Assembly (NCBI GenBank): GCA_001643675.2
Contig: LSRY02000059.1
Span: forward strand, 253,001-317,000
Origin: Monocercomonoides exilis
Taxonomy: Eukaryota > Preaxostyla > Oxymonadida > Polymastigidae
Reading direction: 5' to 3'
DNA: 64,000 bases
Positions 36,901-48,000 of this stretch are shown piece after piece. A program made the position numbers and the translations under genes. How positions within the stretch are numbered: the first letter of the stretch is position 1; every line of letters starts with the position of its first letter. The notes under the pieces were generated by a model that was not told where the DNA came from, ran no database searches, and was given only the letters and a program-made list of their open reading frames with translations.

Positions 36901-36907
36901 ATCATAG
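30980..36907 (+). CDS. Giant Pumilio/PUF-family RNA-binding protein (1975 aa)
   Basis: PUF proteins bind short motifs in mRNA 3' UTRs and repress translation or promote decay. A single long exon runs from the ATG at 30980 to TAG. Eight repeats can be aligned to Pumilio by their core helix: DGNRFLQKV (~519), FGNYTVQRL (~697), FASRVIQRM (~733), SGVHLLTKF (~769), DGCTLLQKL (~852), RTNTFIQSL (~940), TASPTIERM (~1157) and YASSVVLRL (~1373). In Pumilio these are contiguous over about 340 residues; here Ser/Pro-rich or Lys-rich stretches separate them. The N-terminal 480 residues and the C-terminal third are disordered, with polyproline runs and an Asn repeat near the 3' end. A weaker capping helix (TGMQVLESG) lies near 1683. 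Family assignment is firm for repeats 1-7, weaker for 8. Location is presumably cytoplasmic. Confidence 0.82.
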   Translation: MSNSTLSPLSDDVVPNDDLNYSARPSFLFSQNMQESSFALDFMSMDPGIVLSPTLNICSPHYDLHSPTESHNSSLMTAFPSSPVSPVMNFLSSHTSKDNSYPEQEKHSPQREMLSFDAEVQKPLTSCFSLTEAFGLSRNLSCSPPAPSKGNAIPLPPPPPPVPQTKTISQANHDVSDSAPRTPNVIQVSQVIPNNQQTIPLPSKTMQFIPLVSAREGSIETTPQSPNIFSESPICITSQSDGALASNAGGLPRPPYQFILPPSFAALNQKRLAAASGAPHLTQNNVSRAQPFIIMQNPSSHQMIQNSQMQNSSHQISTTPIRAQEYADDSSMLTFASLDPSASAVPQSYLPPAPTNNFQSPMQTSSSPRLNVRMRKSESANPYLSSMAEQQNSLTQVSSTTPPFYPNTPPGISLNAPHAYQHGHSTSLQFDSLVQGHIAIHPSSSQSPQNISSPNLSASCLTPPSPYSQSSLQIRGRLGPRRQFHALRSEKDVDGKAPFRSFLSVTGQVLHLLTTQDGNRFLQKVLDVLSAQSHPPTKDDEDTLIQARMFDLLKKCEDFRRERKKMAEKGEKEWAERERNRIKNLKQIGFGSITTGSVSEEAQWGERNDIQMGQSKNDSPSPQLQGGGASNGILPHLSPANSYSSLSHTPTQRSMTNLSHKPRLPLDPSPLVVYVIDVVIKEVGNDLRMLCLNQFGNYTVQRLMMRGNTAQRDEIFKTVCMDVGWMGCHPFASRVIQRMVDVADSEEQVSMLRRQTEGQVLQMIKHASGVHLLTKFITTWVDDKNDDEWDDLLDGGENICQAGKEKDRKTISHIVEKEENHAPGYLRDSLFVLDELLTREALSHLLSTRDGCTLLQKLVVTADSEMREKIMRKERKVKEYEAKHSIYMAEMSQRGITLLHPSYPPSHLVRPPSSLVALVVRLSEEFHLVTALLLNEERTNTFIQSLTMLNWTAIDAWSEAKHRQEKYRAKFRNNSPSVITTPPSQSEQKQKSCNKCSESPVKLNTQNSSPKNPASSTCIVANRHMLPPPPPPPPPSLTVLHPLASLSPASFTSQVMSPAHTQLPPPPLYADDGTNHFSPPTASPYLSTSASAPVTLPSAASRCELCQSDAPSSISCMHSCSRPHSSIHIPYTLPSLRHMFFASFLPHFAELCCSKTASPTIERMIMMCDWDTKKELVRILLQPSHQNDNKGDNAKVLFNANKSLSAAHVTPVDSIPVTSSLTSSSSTPLSSSVASFGSSTQTDLCSSFLSDSAQTGPSRDSKLFPQKQNTQPINECVSSLPPLPSDSLSLPALASSPLSLCASPATTNSTTTPTTPITPPTAAAAEATPSSATASPKHQMESTSSLLCMHTLSVYSSSSSTPLLIQLSLNPYASSVVLRLLLSLSLPDLLPFFPENIAATEEERANRRIALLQSKANKLSVAQQKTNKFKEKGACNKEAKKEAKTVMHIGKGSKEKSELDEGGEDHNCEEESETETETDLFLNDSFDEQDLMETSDREERAVLSSVRSTIYQLTSPTSPFAKSFHSSSFSSASSASLSPRQSPSGSATGQSLGSSSVPLSGSNSASGSYSQPAPVSPPLLFAPSNSPSFSPSFAPTSAFLLRHSPSLLTDPLSPLEFALLKKLERKKRRHSKDTKKNEDDGDALSKNKKDDETEEDTFEARLVMMRSIVEVLMDSSSIIRYSPTGMQVLESGSMLLMKMEEHSASRNSRLKREKTGSEGKEMSGKREYSVHKDALFRREGERREGADPSSLYYYSPRDGEMQSIERNMMVRTSSSSPSPVASFSHYSTSSSLSPFFYSPSNSTVPQQSDSPPARSASAKNRSGKEADKTDSASNFKALGSTTPLPPLPSTCSAPASASSSEAKQNNSSHAVNKCAVPQQSVLFPPSSIHTSISNSNSNNCNNNNNNRNVSPVPEETEPTSLRYRKVARLQKQTNKKEANSNSSSDSLAPRQKTVKVSLGSHTVALQKKNIDKLES

Positions 36908-37773
36908 TTTGAAAAATCCTCTTCAGAGGAACCCACTTCGTAGCATAATGGAAAGCCATCTCTTAATTCCTTTGCGTTGTATCTTGGATAGAATTAATTT
37001 TGTTTCTTTTCTTCATCAACAGCAACTATCCCTTTATAATCTTATTGTATTCACTTTGCATATTAGTCAGTACACGTTTTTTATATAGAATCTTTTCATA
37101 CTTTTTTATTTGTTTAAAATATTTATGTAGATACTTTGACGATATTTATTTATTATTAATTTGTAATTAATACTTTCTTTGGCTATTCCTACTTTGTTTT
37201 TTATGCTTAAATGCCGATTGCATTTTCCTTCTTACAACTCTTGGTAATCTTTATGAAATTAGTTGTGATTTCTATTTTACAGAATTTTAAATTTTTTATT
37301 TATTTCAAAAACTTGTTCAAAGTCTTGGTTTTTTTGGATGACAAGCAATTATTACACTCAAACAATGAGTTAATGATGCACAGTTTTTTGTCTTTTCTAT
37401 CTTTTACAATTCTTCAAGTACATAATCATATCATTCAACTACACTTGTATCGAGAAATCCAAGCGAACTATGTTTTTGTAGTTCATGTAGTATTACACAA
37501 TAAACGTTTTGTGTGTGTTTTGTTCATTTTTTTCCTGTTGAAAAATTTATTAATCATCAGAAAACTTTAAACATCAATAACGATACCAGACTTTGAACTT
37601 TTCAGAGTTGTCCAAATTAAAAAAATAAAAAACAGTTAATTATAATCAGATGAATGTGGTAAATAGTTTGAATTTTTTTATAATGAACACAAATTTTTGA
37701 AAGAAAAAGGGAGAAAAAAGAAATGTCGAAAGGATGTCGATAATCAAATTATAATGTTATCGTTAAATAATGT
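36908..37773. other. Long spacer holding the Pumilio-like gene's probable 3' UTR
   Basis: 866 bp, very T-rich on the plus strand. It includes a TGTAGATA word (separate entry). An open frame at 37211-37570 is Phe/Leu/Ile/Val-rich, as expected from T-rich noncoding DNA, and resembles no family; I do not call it a gene. No canonical AATAAA was seen in the first 300 bp. Confidence 0.45.
37126..37133 (+). promoter_or_regulatory. Candidate Pumilio response element (TGTAGATA)
   Basis: An exact match to the UGUANAUA consensus bound by Pumilio proteins, 219 nt downstream of the Pumilio-like stop codon on the same strand. If the 3' UTR reaches this far, it could allow self-regulation. In AT-rich DNA such words occur by chance every several kb, so this is a hypothesis. 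Confidence 0.3.
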
Positions 37774-38005
37774 TCATTTCTTTTGTTGTTTTGCAGCATT
37801 CTTTTCCATTTGTTCCATCTTTTGTAAGACGGCTCCTTTGATAGGCAAAATTTTTGGTTTACACAACAGTTCTCTTTAAAATCAAATAGCTTTTTGAATG
37901 GCAAGATAAAATTCACGGAACATACGTTGTGACACTTTTTTCGGAAAATATTATCCCTTTTTGAGCGATTACTTCTGGAAATATCTGATGAGTTGGCTGC
38001 TCCAT
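37774..38005 (-). CDS. BBIP1: BBIP1 (BBSome-interacting protein, 59 aa)
   Basis: BBIP1/BBIP10 is the smallest BBSome subunit, threading through the complex that moves membrane cargo in cilia. Two exons, 37926-38005 and 37774-37873, flank a 52-bp GTATGT...AG intron and join in frame. Exon 1 gives IFPEVIAQKGIIFSEKSVTT and exon 2 LLCKPKILPIKGAVLQKMEQ, then a short Lys/Gln helix and TGA. Human BBIP1 has the same order: a FREVLPKQGPLF-like start, then LCKPKLLPLKS and a coiled helix. The match extends along essentially the full length, although the human protein is longer at the N-terminus. It was found only after splicing; neither exon makes a notable frame on its own. It implies a BBSome in this organism. 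Confidence 0.85.
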
Positions 38006-38190
38006 TTTAAATAAATGGGACATTTGAATTAATTTTCGAAATAACTATTAATTAAAAAAAGACAACAACAAAACAATTAAAATAGAACAATTTGATAAAA
38101 TACACATTTGCTATAAAAAATAGGACTTCGTCCAGACAGTATAAAACAATTGATAAAAAAAAAAACAATAGTCAAAATATATTTTATTTT

Positions 38191-41100
38191 CTACCAAGGA
38201 ACAATATCTTGCTTATTATCGAGTAAGAGTGCTTTCATCATCGAATAATCACCTGCACGTGCTCTTCCGATCATCTGGTTCCAAAAAGTGCTTTGCTCCA
38301 TCACCTTCCATTCCTCCAGCACCTCTTGTGCCCATCTTGATGTCTCTCTTAGAGAGATGGAATCAACCTTCGATTTGAATCCCAGCGTGGCCATGCTGAA
38401 GAACGACTTCGTCAGCGACTCCAGATCGTCTGCTGCTGTGTACGAGGTGATGCCTTTCTTCTCATCCTGCATCAGCATCAGCACCCTGTCACTCGCATAG
38501 CTCAGCGGCTGTGTTGTGAAGTACGGTTCTTCCATCAGCCCTGCTGAGCCCATGTCCACCAGACACACATCCTCATCAATCGACCCTTGTCTCACCAGCA
38601 CAATATGCGAAGGGCGGATGTTCCGATGCACAATGCGGTGTCTGTGCATGTGCTGCAGTGTGTCAATGAGAGAGAAGAAGTGTCTCCCCAAATGCGCCGA
38701 GTTGAATGGCCATGGCCTTCCCACTGGCTGAGTCACTATCAGCCGCGCATGTTTGCTTACAAACACCAATTTTGGCACACGCGGCACCTCCTTCTCAGTC
38801 AGCAGCTGCAGCATCTCTGCATCCTTCAGCATGTCTGCCAGCTCCACCCCGTCATACACCTTCACAATCAGCGGGCGTGACTGCCTCGCCTCCAACCGCC
38901 CTGCTCGCACCATCGCTGTCACCAGCGAGTCCTGTGGAGCTGACTGCTCTTCGGCTGCCTGCTTCAGCCGCATCTTCTCGTGCTTCTCTTCCTCTGGCCC
39001 TGCCTCCTCCATCGTCGCTGTCACAATGAACGAGTGGCGCCCATATCCCAACATCGCCCCAAACCGGAAAGAAAGGTGCTCCACCTCACAATGAGGGAGA
39101 TATCCGAAGAAAGACGGCGGCTGTCGCATTAGCCAGGTGAATGTTGCTCTGCACTCGGGATCAGAGAATGGCTGCAGGGAGTCAAAATAGACGGTGATCT
39201 TCCCCTTTGCCCTGCACGCGCAGAACACCTGAAATGCATTTGGTGTGATGAGCAGCGTGATTGCGTAGAAGCGCCATGCCTGATGATCTAACAGCTTCTG
39301 TGCGTGGATGACTGACTGGGCATGTAGATCAGGTCGCATGGCATATCCGTCCTCGTGTCTCTCAGGCGCCTCAAACGGCGGGACGTGATGGATGTCGATG
39401 ATGCTGACGATGTTTGAGGACTTGCGCGGGGCTCTTGTTGGGTTCTCGACGCAGAGGTAGATGGATGGGCGGTAGCTGGCAATGGACATGCCGATGCTGT
39501 AGTCAGTCGCAAACATCTTGTGGTCTCTGTGGACTGTTATTGTGTCTGTAGTTGAAATAGAGGAGAAATCAATAGAAGCTGCGATGGATGTGCTTGTCTG
39601 ATGTTGTGGAGGGCCAGAGCGGATGACGATGTTGTCAGCAGGCTCAAACGATGCGCGATAGACAGACGGATCCGCAGGGGGTACTTTTGGGATGGGAGGA
39701 AGGGCAGATTCTGAGGTGGATGCCAGGAATGACTGAAGTGTGGCTGTGGCTGGCTGAGAGGAAGAGGCAGAGGCAGAGGCAGAAGAAGCAGGTGATGTGG
39801 AACATGAAGAAGAAGAGGAAGAAGAAGATGATGATGATGCAGAAGCAGAGGCAGTAGTTGGCTGACGCACTCTTTTTGAGAAGCCGAATTGAGGAAGGCC
39901 AGACGGGATGAGCTCATCATCATCATCATCACGCGATCTTCCGCTGTCTGCAGCAATCGCCTTTTTCACAGCCATCAGAGTAACCTCTTCACTCGGAGGT
40001 GGAGGTGGGATGAACTTGCGGAGCTGCTCAATATCTCCGTGGAAGACTATTTCTCCGGCTTCATTGATGTGAAACACAGTGTTGTCCCGCTTTACTATCC
40101 GGATGCCTCCAATCAGACAGAGGAACATCAGCACAGACGAGCAGACGAGGAGGTTCGGGCGGTTGGTTGGTGCAGCAGGAGGGAGAAGAGACAGAAAGTC
40201 CATTGAGGCAGGCGGAGGGTGCTGAGCGAGGTGCATATCGACAAGATGCTGGGGGATGTGGTCAGCAGCAGTGGGCACTGAGTTTGGCCGGATGAACTTG
40301 TGGCTGTCGTTGTAGAAGCAGAAGCCCCATGGATAGAAAGGGATGAGTGCAATCTCCCGTGATTCATAGATACTCGCTTCGGGTGTGAAGTCGGTGGTCA
40401 GCTTGGGAATCTTCAGCTTTCGTGAACCGCCTGCTCCTTTCTCGTCCTCTGGCAGGGAGAGTGTGAGGTAAGGCGAGGAGAAGAGCATGATGGAGCGTTG
40501 GGGTGTGTTTGTGGACGGCATGGCATCTTGAATGCGAAGCAAGTGGATGAGGCGTGTGGCAGTAGGCGTATGATAGGGATGATGGAGAAGAGACAGAAAG
40601 CGAAGAATCTTCTTTCGCATCGGAGCGGGGATCGATGTTCGCACCAGCCACTGGAGAAGAAACAAGATTGGATGCAAAAAGAAGAAAGGAGATGGCAGAG
40701 TCTCTAAGCTGTCTCCCCTCTCATCAGGAAGGAAGTCGCGATAGACTGTCATTGACTTCGCCTGAAACACATTTGCAAACAACGACTCATCCACCACCAC
40801 AACAGCTGCCTGTGCAGGCGCTGCTGCTGCTTGTGCCGCTGGCTGCCCCGCTGCTGCTGCCGCAGCATCGCCTGTGGCTGCCTGTTGACCTGCTGTTGCT
40901 GCTGCAGCTGCTTCAGTCCCAGCAACTGCTCCAGGAACAATTGCTGCAGGAGGTGCAGCTCCTTCCTTTGTGGAGTCCGCCAGAACAACAACAACTGGCT
41001 GCTCGTGTTCTTGGCGCTCCTTAATTTTGATCGGAGCTTTCGTCATTGGAGGCAGTTTTGTTCCTGTTCTCAGATATTGAAGAGCGCTTTCATGGAAATT

Positions 41101-41965
41101 ATACGGATGCTCAACCCCATTTGTATCCTTAGCAATTGAATCAGTATCACATTCGTAAAAAATAAGTTGTGCACATTCGTGCATAAGTGCTGTACCCTTT
41201 TCTTCAAATGCATTGAGACGCTGAAGACAAGTGTCAATATTTAATTGTGTAACTGCCTTTATACGTGTGTTATGAGGCTAAAAAAAAATCATGAAAAAAT
41301 TGTTTAGTAAGCAAAGAAAATAATAAAAACGCAAAAATGAATTTAAATATCATATCACTTAACACAAATAGATCGTACCTTGACATTTAAGGTCATTCTA
41401 ATAAAAAATAATGTGAATAATGACAATTGTTTAGGCTCAACGTATTGATTCGCTGATGTTGTGGCCACATCATCGGACTTCTTCTTAAATAGTAATGGCG
41501 TTCTTTCATTTGTTTTAAAATATTCGCGAATTCCCCCTTCTGGCATGTCAACTTTTCGCCCAAGTTCCAGAAGAAGAGGGAATTTCTTCAAAGTGGGCCA
41601 AAGTAAAGACTGTAGGAAAAAACAATTGTTATTAAAAAATTAGAAAATAAGTTACAACCAACCATTGCTGTAGGGTTATGAAGAGTGAGATGCTGATATA
41701 GCGCCTCCAAAAACCCAGCTTCTAAATAATCAAATAGACGATTTACTCTGAGTATAGCCTTCAATTTTTGCTTTATTTTTTTAAAATCATCTTTTGAAAT
41801 CATGAGTAAATCTCCTGTTGTGCGAAAAGCTTCAACACATGCTTTAGGGTCGGTCACAGCTAAGAATAATAAAATTATAATTAAAAATCCAGGATGATAA
41901 AAATAATCGCTTTACATACGTGCATCAAAGAACCTTTCAAGCGTCTCCTCAGTTGCATCGATCAT
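38191..41965 (-). CDS. Large protein with C-terminal predicted pseudokinase domain (1186 aa)
   Basis: Four exons, 41920-41965, 41663-41859, 41379-41609 and 38191-41277, join exactly in frame from the ATG at 41965. The N-terminal ~290 residues are helical and unrecognised. An Ala/Gln-rich stretch and one hydrophobic segment (LLVCSSVLMFLCLIGGIRIV) follow, then Ser-rich linkers. The C-terminal ~330 residues have a protein-kinase layout: LGYGRHSFIVTA in the glycine-loop position, a beta-3 Lys in LIVKVYDG, HRNIRPSHIVLV in place of HRDLKPxN, and VDMGSAG in place of DFG. The catalytic Asp is Asn and the metal-binding Asn is His, so phosphotransfer is unlikely. The region just before, with ITLLITPNAFQVFCACR and a GYLPH block, recalls the FunK1 kinase-like family; that is only a resemblance. 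Function unknown; a scaffold role is inference. Confidence 0.7.
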
Positions 41966-42063
41966 GTTTAACACGAACGCTTATTTAAAGCTGAAAGTGC
42001 GCAAGGATCACAGTTTGATCAACAAATATTACCTTAATCGAATTTTCTGAAAATCAAAATTCG
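41966..42063. promoter_or_regulatory. 98-bp bidirectional promoter
   Basis: The start codons of the pseudokinase gene (-) and the 2732-residue gene (+) are only 98 bp apart, so they probably share one promoter. AT-rich, with no element I can name. Confidence 0.45.
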
Positions 42064-45000
42064 ATGGACCAGAAGGAAGCTGTTGTTCATTTGCTTATTG
42101 ACAGAGCACTCTATCGTCATTCAAATCCATCGAGAGCAGCAGCAGCAATTACACAGTTTTTTACAGCAATTGTACCGAGATTTTTCCAAGTTTCATTTCG
42201 GTTTGAATTTGTTTTCTTCTTCACATTATTTCAAGGCATTTTAACGAATGGAAATCATACTATTTCTATTTAGCGCATCATTTTTCGACTCTTTTGCAGG
42301 GGCACTTGTTTCTTATAACCCTCAACTTTTCACTTTTAATGAATCTAGTTTCCAACAACTAATTCTGTCAATATATGCGAACTGTTCACCTGAGCATCTT
42401 AAACAAGGACAAAATTCTGCATTGCTTCGACAGTCACCATTCAGATGGCTTGATAAGGCTCTTTCATCTGTTGTGGAAAATTTTGCTAGAGATCATCAAG
42501 GCCAGAATTCTTCGCAAGAACAATCTCAAAATAATTCAGAAATTGGAGAATTAAATAGCAGTCGTCATTCTATAGATCCTCCTGTTGATAATCTGCTTCT
42601 ATGCTCTTATGAAGAAGCGACTTTTCCTTCAGCATTCTCCACAACTTCGTCTTTGAAAGAATTGGGTAATTTATTACTTCGTAAGCAGCCAGTTGAAGAA
42701 AAATCTTCCATAAAAGTTGATAAAACTCGTAAAGAAGTTATAAATGTTATTGTGTTGGTTATGGTGCCTCCTCAGACACTTGCAGATATCACAGAAATTC
42801 AAACTGTGGCAACTTCCCAAATATCAATTGCCACATCAATGAAAACAACATTTCGCGGCGGAGAATCGATTGATGATGCGTTACTGTGGCTTAGAAGCCA
42901 TATGCTGCAGATGTTTAAAGAGGCAGGCCAATCGGCAAGAAGAAGTGCAGAAAGTCTGTCACAACAGCAGAGAAGAACAATCACTGGAGGAGGGTCAATT
43001 AGTCGAAGCACGATATCTGGTGCCAGAGAGCAGCAGGCACCAACATGGATTAAACTTACAGAAACACTTGACATCGACCTTATATGGCTTGACATTGGAG
43101 AAGGACCAGACTCGACTGACACAGAAGATGTTTTCTTTTCTTCTGATCCTTTCCAATGGCAAATGTCAGCTTTTCCAGCAAGCTCTTCTGCCAATTCTGC
43201 AAAGTCAACGACTTCGTCATCATTTCTGCAGGAAGGTGCTCAATCATCTGTTTATCAGCTTCAGCAGTCATTGAGCCCATTGAGTTCAGACAGGGAAGAT
43301 ACATTTCCAACTCCTCAAACTCGAATTCGATCAACAGCAACGCCATTTCTCTCTCGTTCTTCTTCTCCATCTCTCCCTTTTGCAACTCCTCTCTCCGTAT
43401 CCTCTGCTCCTCCACTGTCGTCAACTCCTTCTCTTTCATCAGTCCATTCTGTCGGCTATCCAATGGGATTGCTCGACCCAGCTGAGCAGCTGCGTGAAAG
43501 AGAACGAAAGATGAGCTGGATTGCAACAGGCTCATCAGCCCCAGCTACTGCAATTGTGGTGGCTGTGATGGAAAGCTGCCTCGGCCGGCGCTTCCGATTC
43601 ATTCCATTTGGACTGTCTGTACATGCTGCAGGAACTGTGCTGGAGGAGCAGCGAAAGAAACGGTTGAAGGAAAGGGCAATGGCAGAACTTATACGCACTA
43701 ACAAACATGAAAACAAAGGAAGCACTCGTTCAGGTAATTCAGCAACAGAAGAAGACAACGTAACAACCTGCTTCGATGAAGCTTTGCTCGATCCTGAAAA
43801 ATGGCAGGTGCAAGAAATTGAAAGCGCTGGTGACTCCAACACTTCAACTGAAGAAGCCAAAAGTTCCACCAGTTCATCAGAGAAATCAATTGATGCAACT
43901 CTTCACTCGTACGCCTCATCTCTTCCGTTTGAGACGCCTGCTCCACGCAATTCTCCTGCCCGCCTATTGCCATCGGTGCGTCAGTCTCACATTACACAAG
44001 GAAGCCAATCATTGATGCAGCGTTCTGGATTGTCTCTGTCGCCAATCAGAAAGAATGGGCCTATGCAAAAGCCAATTCTCCAGATAGACGCAGCTATTAG
44101 CGCAAAAGCGCAAGCGCTTTTGAACTCTCTTTCGCTGAAGACTTCACTGAATGCTCAAAATGCTGTTTTGGAGCCTTCTCCTTCTTCCAATTCAGGAAAT
44201 ACCGACCTGCCACTTCTTTCATTTCCTGTTGTAATGAACAGCTTGGACGAGCTGACAGACTCAACAGCAGCAGAAGAGATTCTTTATTTTGAGTTATTCG
44301 GATGGCCAAACCAGCAACAACAGCACAACCAGCGGGGTTCATCAAACACATCTGATTATGGTTTCCACAGCCAGTCTTCTTCATCGTCTTCGTCTTCATC
44401 TCAAACTGCTCCTTTTCAAATGAGATCGTCTCTTTTGGTATCTCATTCTCACAAACTGTTTCAGAACGAGAAAGACCGAATGTTGCGAGGAAGATATCTT
44501 CCACCCTCTTTTTTGCTTCCACCTTATCCTCCACCATCTCTCCTGCGCCCTCGTTTCAACATGCCAACACATCAAATGAAGCTCGCTTTGTCCATGTTTC
44601 TGTCAAAAGTACTGACAGATTCCTGGAAAGAGCACCCAACAAATGGCTATGTGACTATGCAGTTGCAGCGACTCCCATCTTCATCTTCTTCTGTGAAGGC
44701 AATTTCTGATGTACCAGGGAATCTATCATCGACTTATTCATCTGATGATTTAGCTGATCCATTCAACCCATCCTCTCCCCTCTATCCACTTCTGATTGTG
44801 CCTCCATCTTCTACCATGCCATCAAACTACATTGACTCTTCATTTCATTACACTACAGACACCACAAAACCTCTTTATCCATCTTCCAGTGCCTCTTCTA
44901 AGCCAAACGATCCCCAGTCACCATTCACACAGCACTCGCACATCTTCACTTCGTTGTCAGCTGCTATTTGCTCATCTGATGGAGAAGCCACTGTTCCCAT

Positions 45001-48000
45001 CACACCTCAACAGCAGTTTGAGAGTGTTGTTGTCATCTCATCTTTCAGCATGCGCAAACAGATTGACACCGAAGATCCATCAGATGCACTTCATTCGAGT
45101 GGGAAAGATGCCACTCAGGTGCAATCATCTGAACAAGAAGGAAGAAGACTGGGAAATGACAAAGGCACAATGTCTGCTACTCCAAAAGAGATGACATTCA
45201 GTTGCGTTGTCACTCCACTCTTCCACAACATTGTGTCATTCTATCCTGAGCAGATTGACAATGTTTCATCTGCTTCTTTCTCTTCTATGCAAAGAACATC
45301 TTCACAGCAGAATCCACTGTCACGAAATCCCTCACAGCTCAGTCTCGGCTCTGCTGGATCTGCTCAGCCATCTTCCCAGCCATTGCACACCTCTCTTTCT
45401 CTTCCTTCTCAGATGTCTACCCCAATCAGCAATCGCATGTCTCCGTATTATCCACTTCATTCATCTGGTGCTTCTCAATCCGCTTTCTCTTCGCCATCTC
45501 CATTTCTCTCGCAGACATCTCCAATCAATTCTAAACAGACACCTCTCTCTTATGACAAGAAGTCAGCCATGTACACTTCATCTTCTTCTTCTCAAATCAA
45601 ACGGATGGCTCTTTTTGTGTTCCATTCTTTCACCATTCTGGGCGCCATTCCTGTTTCTTATGCTCCGCTTGTCACTGTCGCTGTCTGCGAAACTCGTCCA
45701 TTTCAAAATGCACCATACACTCCGAACACTTCAAAATCTGCTTCATCGTCATCATCATCTTTTACACAACCAACTCAACAAACACAAGCAGCGGTGAGTT
45801 CTCAATTGGGACAAGAAATACAACGCAATTCAACAGAATTTGCTGGTTCTCCTGCTGCCTTTGCTCCAACGCAGCCTGTCAACATTCAATCAGACGATGC
45901 TGCACACACGCCACAGAATCAAAACATAGTTCGTCTGTCGTCAAATGCATCTATCTCTCAACCGGAGCAATCTCAGCTTCTGTCAAATCCTTATCTGTCA
46001 TCTCCTCTTGTGTCTTCTGCTGCTCACAACATGTACAACTTATCATCTCAGTCCAATTCACAACAGCAATCTTATCTGAACTCTTCACATCAATCTAAAA
46101 ACACTTCATCTCACAGCACACTCACTTCATCTGGCCCACCTTTTCCTGTTCCCCTTTTCCCTGTCTTTCACATCTCTCCATCTGCTCCTGCGTATGTCAA
46201 GAAGATCCCTTTCATCACAACACCTTTCACACGCAGCGGCACCGTGGATCCACTCACACTCAACTCCTCTCTTTCGTTCGCCACTCTCTTCTCGCTTTGG
46301 TCAATGTGCTTGAACACTTCACCACTCACTGTCACTTTGCCTGCATCTTCCTCTGCTTCTTCTTCGTCATCGTCTTCACAGAACAGCGCAATCACATTGA
46401 AAACTCCTCAGTTCTGCTGCTATTTTGGTATTCTTCGAGGTTGTCCAGGTTGCTCAGCGCTTCCAGAATGGATGAAGAAAGATGCTGAAAGAAGAGGTGT
46501 GCAAATTCACTCGCACAGCACAAGCACTTCATATGGATCGTCAGACGCTTCTGAGCAGCTTGTATCACCACCTGGATACTACAAGACAAAGCAGACAACT
46601 TCTGGTCCGTTTTGCGACTTTCCGTTTATTCTTGTTCCATCATCGCCAGCAACATTCACACTGCGCATAATCTCTTTCACAGCACTCAGTCGGCTGAGAC
46701 AAATACTGCATGTGTACACTTTGAGAGAAAAAGCGAAGGATTTGCAGATTCGTGGGATTCAATCACAAATGACAAAAGATACTCAAAAAGCAATTCAGAA
46801 TAGCACAATCAATGAAACAGCATCAAACTCGATTTTGAGTTCGCCTAAAGTACAAAATCTCAACAATCAACAACAAAACACACAGAATGCATCACTTCTT
46901 CTTTCTCCTTCTAATTCATCGTCTTCTGTTCGAGCTGAGAATGAAACTGGAGCACAGCGATTGCTTGGCAAGCTTCTGGGAAGGATGCTTTCTCTTCCAA
47001 AGCTGAGCACATTCTGTTTGGAGGCTATTCCATATCTGACGCCTGAAGAGATCCTTTATATGAAGCCACCTCCAATTAGCATCTCATTGTCTGAGGATGA
47101 GGAAGAAGTGGCTATCGCTAATGAAGCAAATAAAGAGGAAGCAAAGGAAAAGAAAACATTGAATAATAAATCGCTTAACGAAGAGCAGAATGGCCAAGAA
47201 AGAAAAGAAAGAGAACAGAAAGCAGAAGAAGTTATAGAAGATATGGAAGATTCTGCAGAGAAAGAAGAAAAGCTACGCAAAAGAATGAAAGTGGACAAGC
47301 AATCTGGAGAAAGCGAGAATTATTCAGCACTTTTTTCGGAATGGAAGAAAGCAACGCTTCGAGACACCCACAAAGAATCAGCAGGAGATGGGAAATCTAT
47401 TCCAGATACGCCTTTGAAGCCTGCAAAGACAACACAATTTCAAATTCTGAAGGCAGAAGGATCAGATGCATCGGAAGAGGGAAACAGAGCTGGGCAGATG
47501 AAATATCTTTCTGACCTACTTTCTGCCCAGTCTGATGGAAATGTGAAATTTACTGCTTTCAAGTCGGGGTCGAATCAAAATGCTTCTGTCAACAAAAAGG
47601 CAGAGCAAGCGAATCAAAAAGGAGGGGGCAATGCTTCAGAGAAAATTAGTACTGAAATGCAAAATAACAATATTGACTCTTTTATTGTGAAAGATGCTAT
47701 GCTTGAGCAGAAGCCACGGCCGTACTCTCCCATCTATGAAGACTCCACGCTTGTCTTTACGAACCATCCAGAACGAGCAGAGTACGGGCAAAGAGATCAG
47801 CAAACACTGAATGAAGAGAATGGGCAAAAATCACACAACTTGCCATCAGCTTCAGAGAACAAATATTCATCATTATCTTCTGCTTCTTCTGCTTCTGTTC
47901 AAGCAAATCCAAAAGAATCAAATGAGAAAATTTCAAATTCAGTTGGGCAAGCGAGCAACGTGAAAGCAACAGCATCTCGCCTGCCATTTTCACAATCGCC

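Noticed and set aside
37211-37570. 119-codon plus-strand frame downstream of the Pumilio-like gene
   Set aside because: Its Phe/Leu/Val/Ile content is what T-rich noncoding DNA yields. No family resemblance, no splice-linked partner, and it lies in the probable 3' UTR.
40635-41024. Leu/Gln-rich frame antisense to the pseudokinase gene
   Set aside because: It is the complement of an Ala/Gln-rich low-complexity coding stretch and has no independent support.
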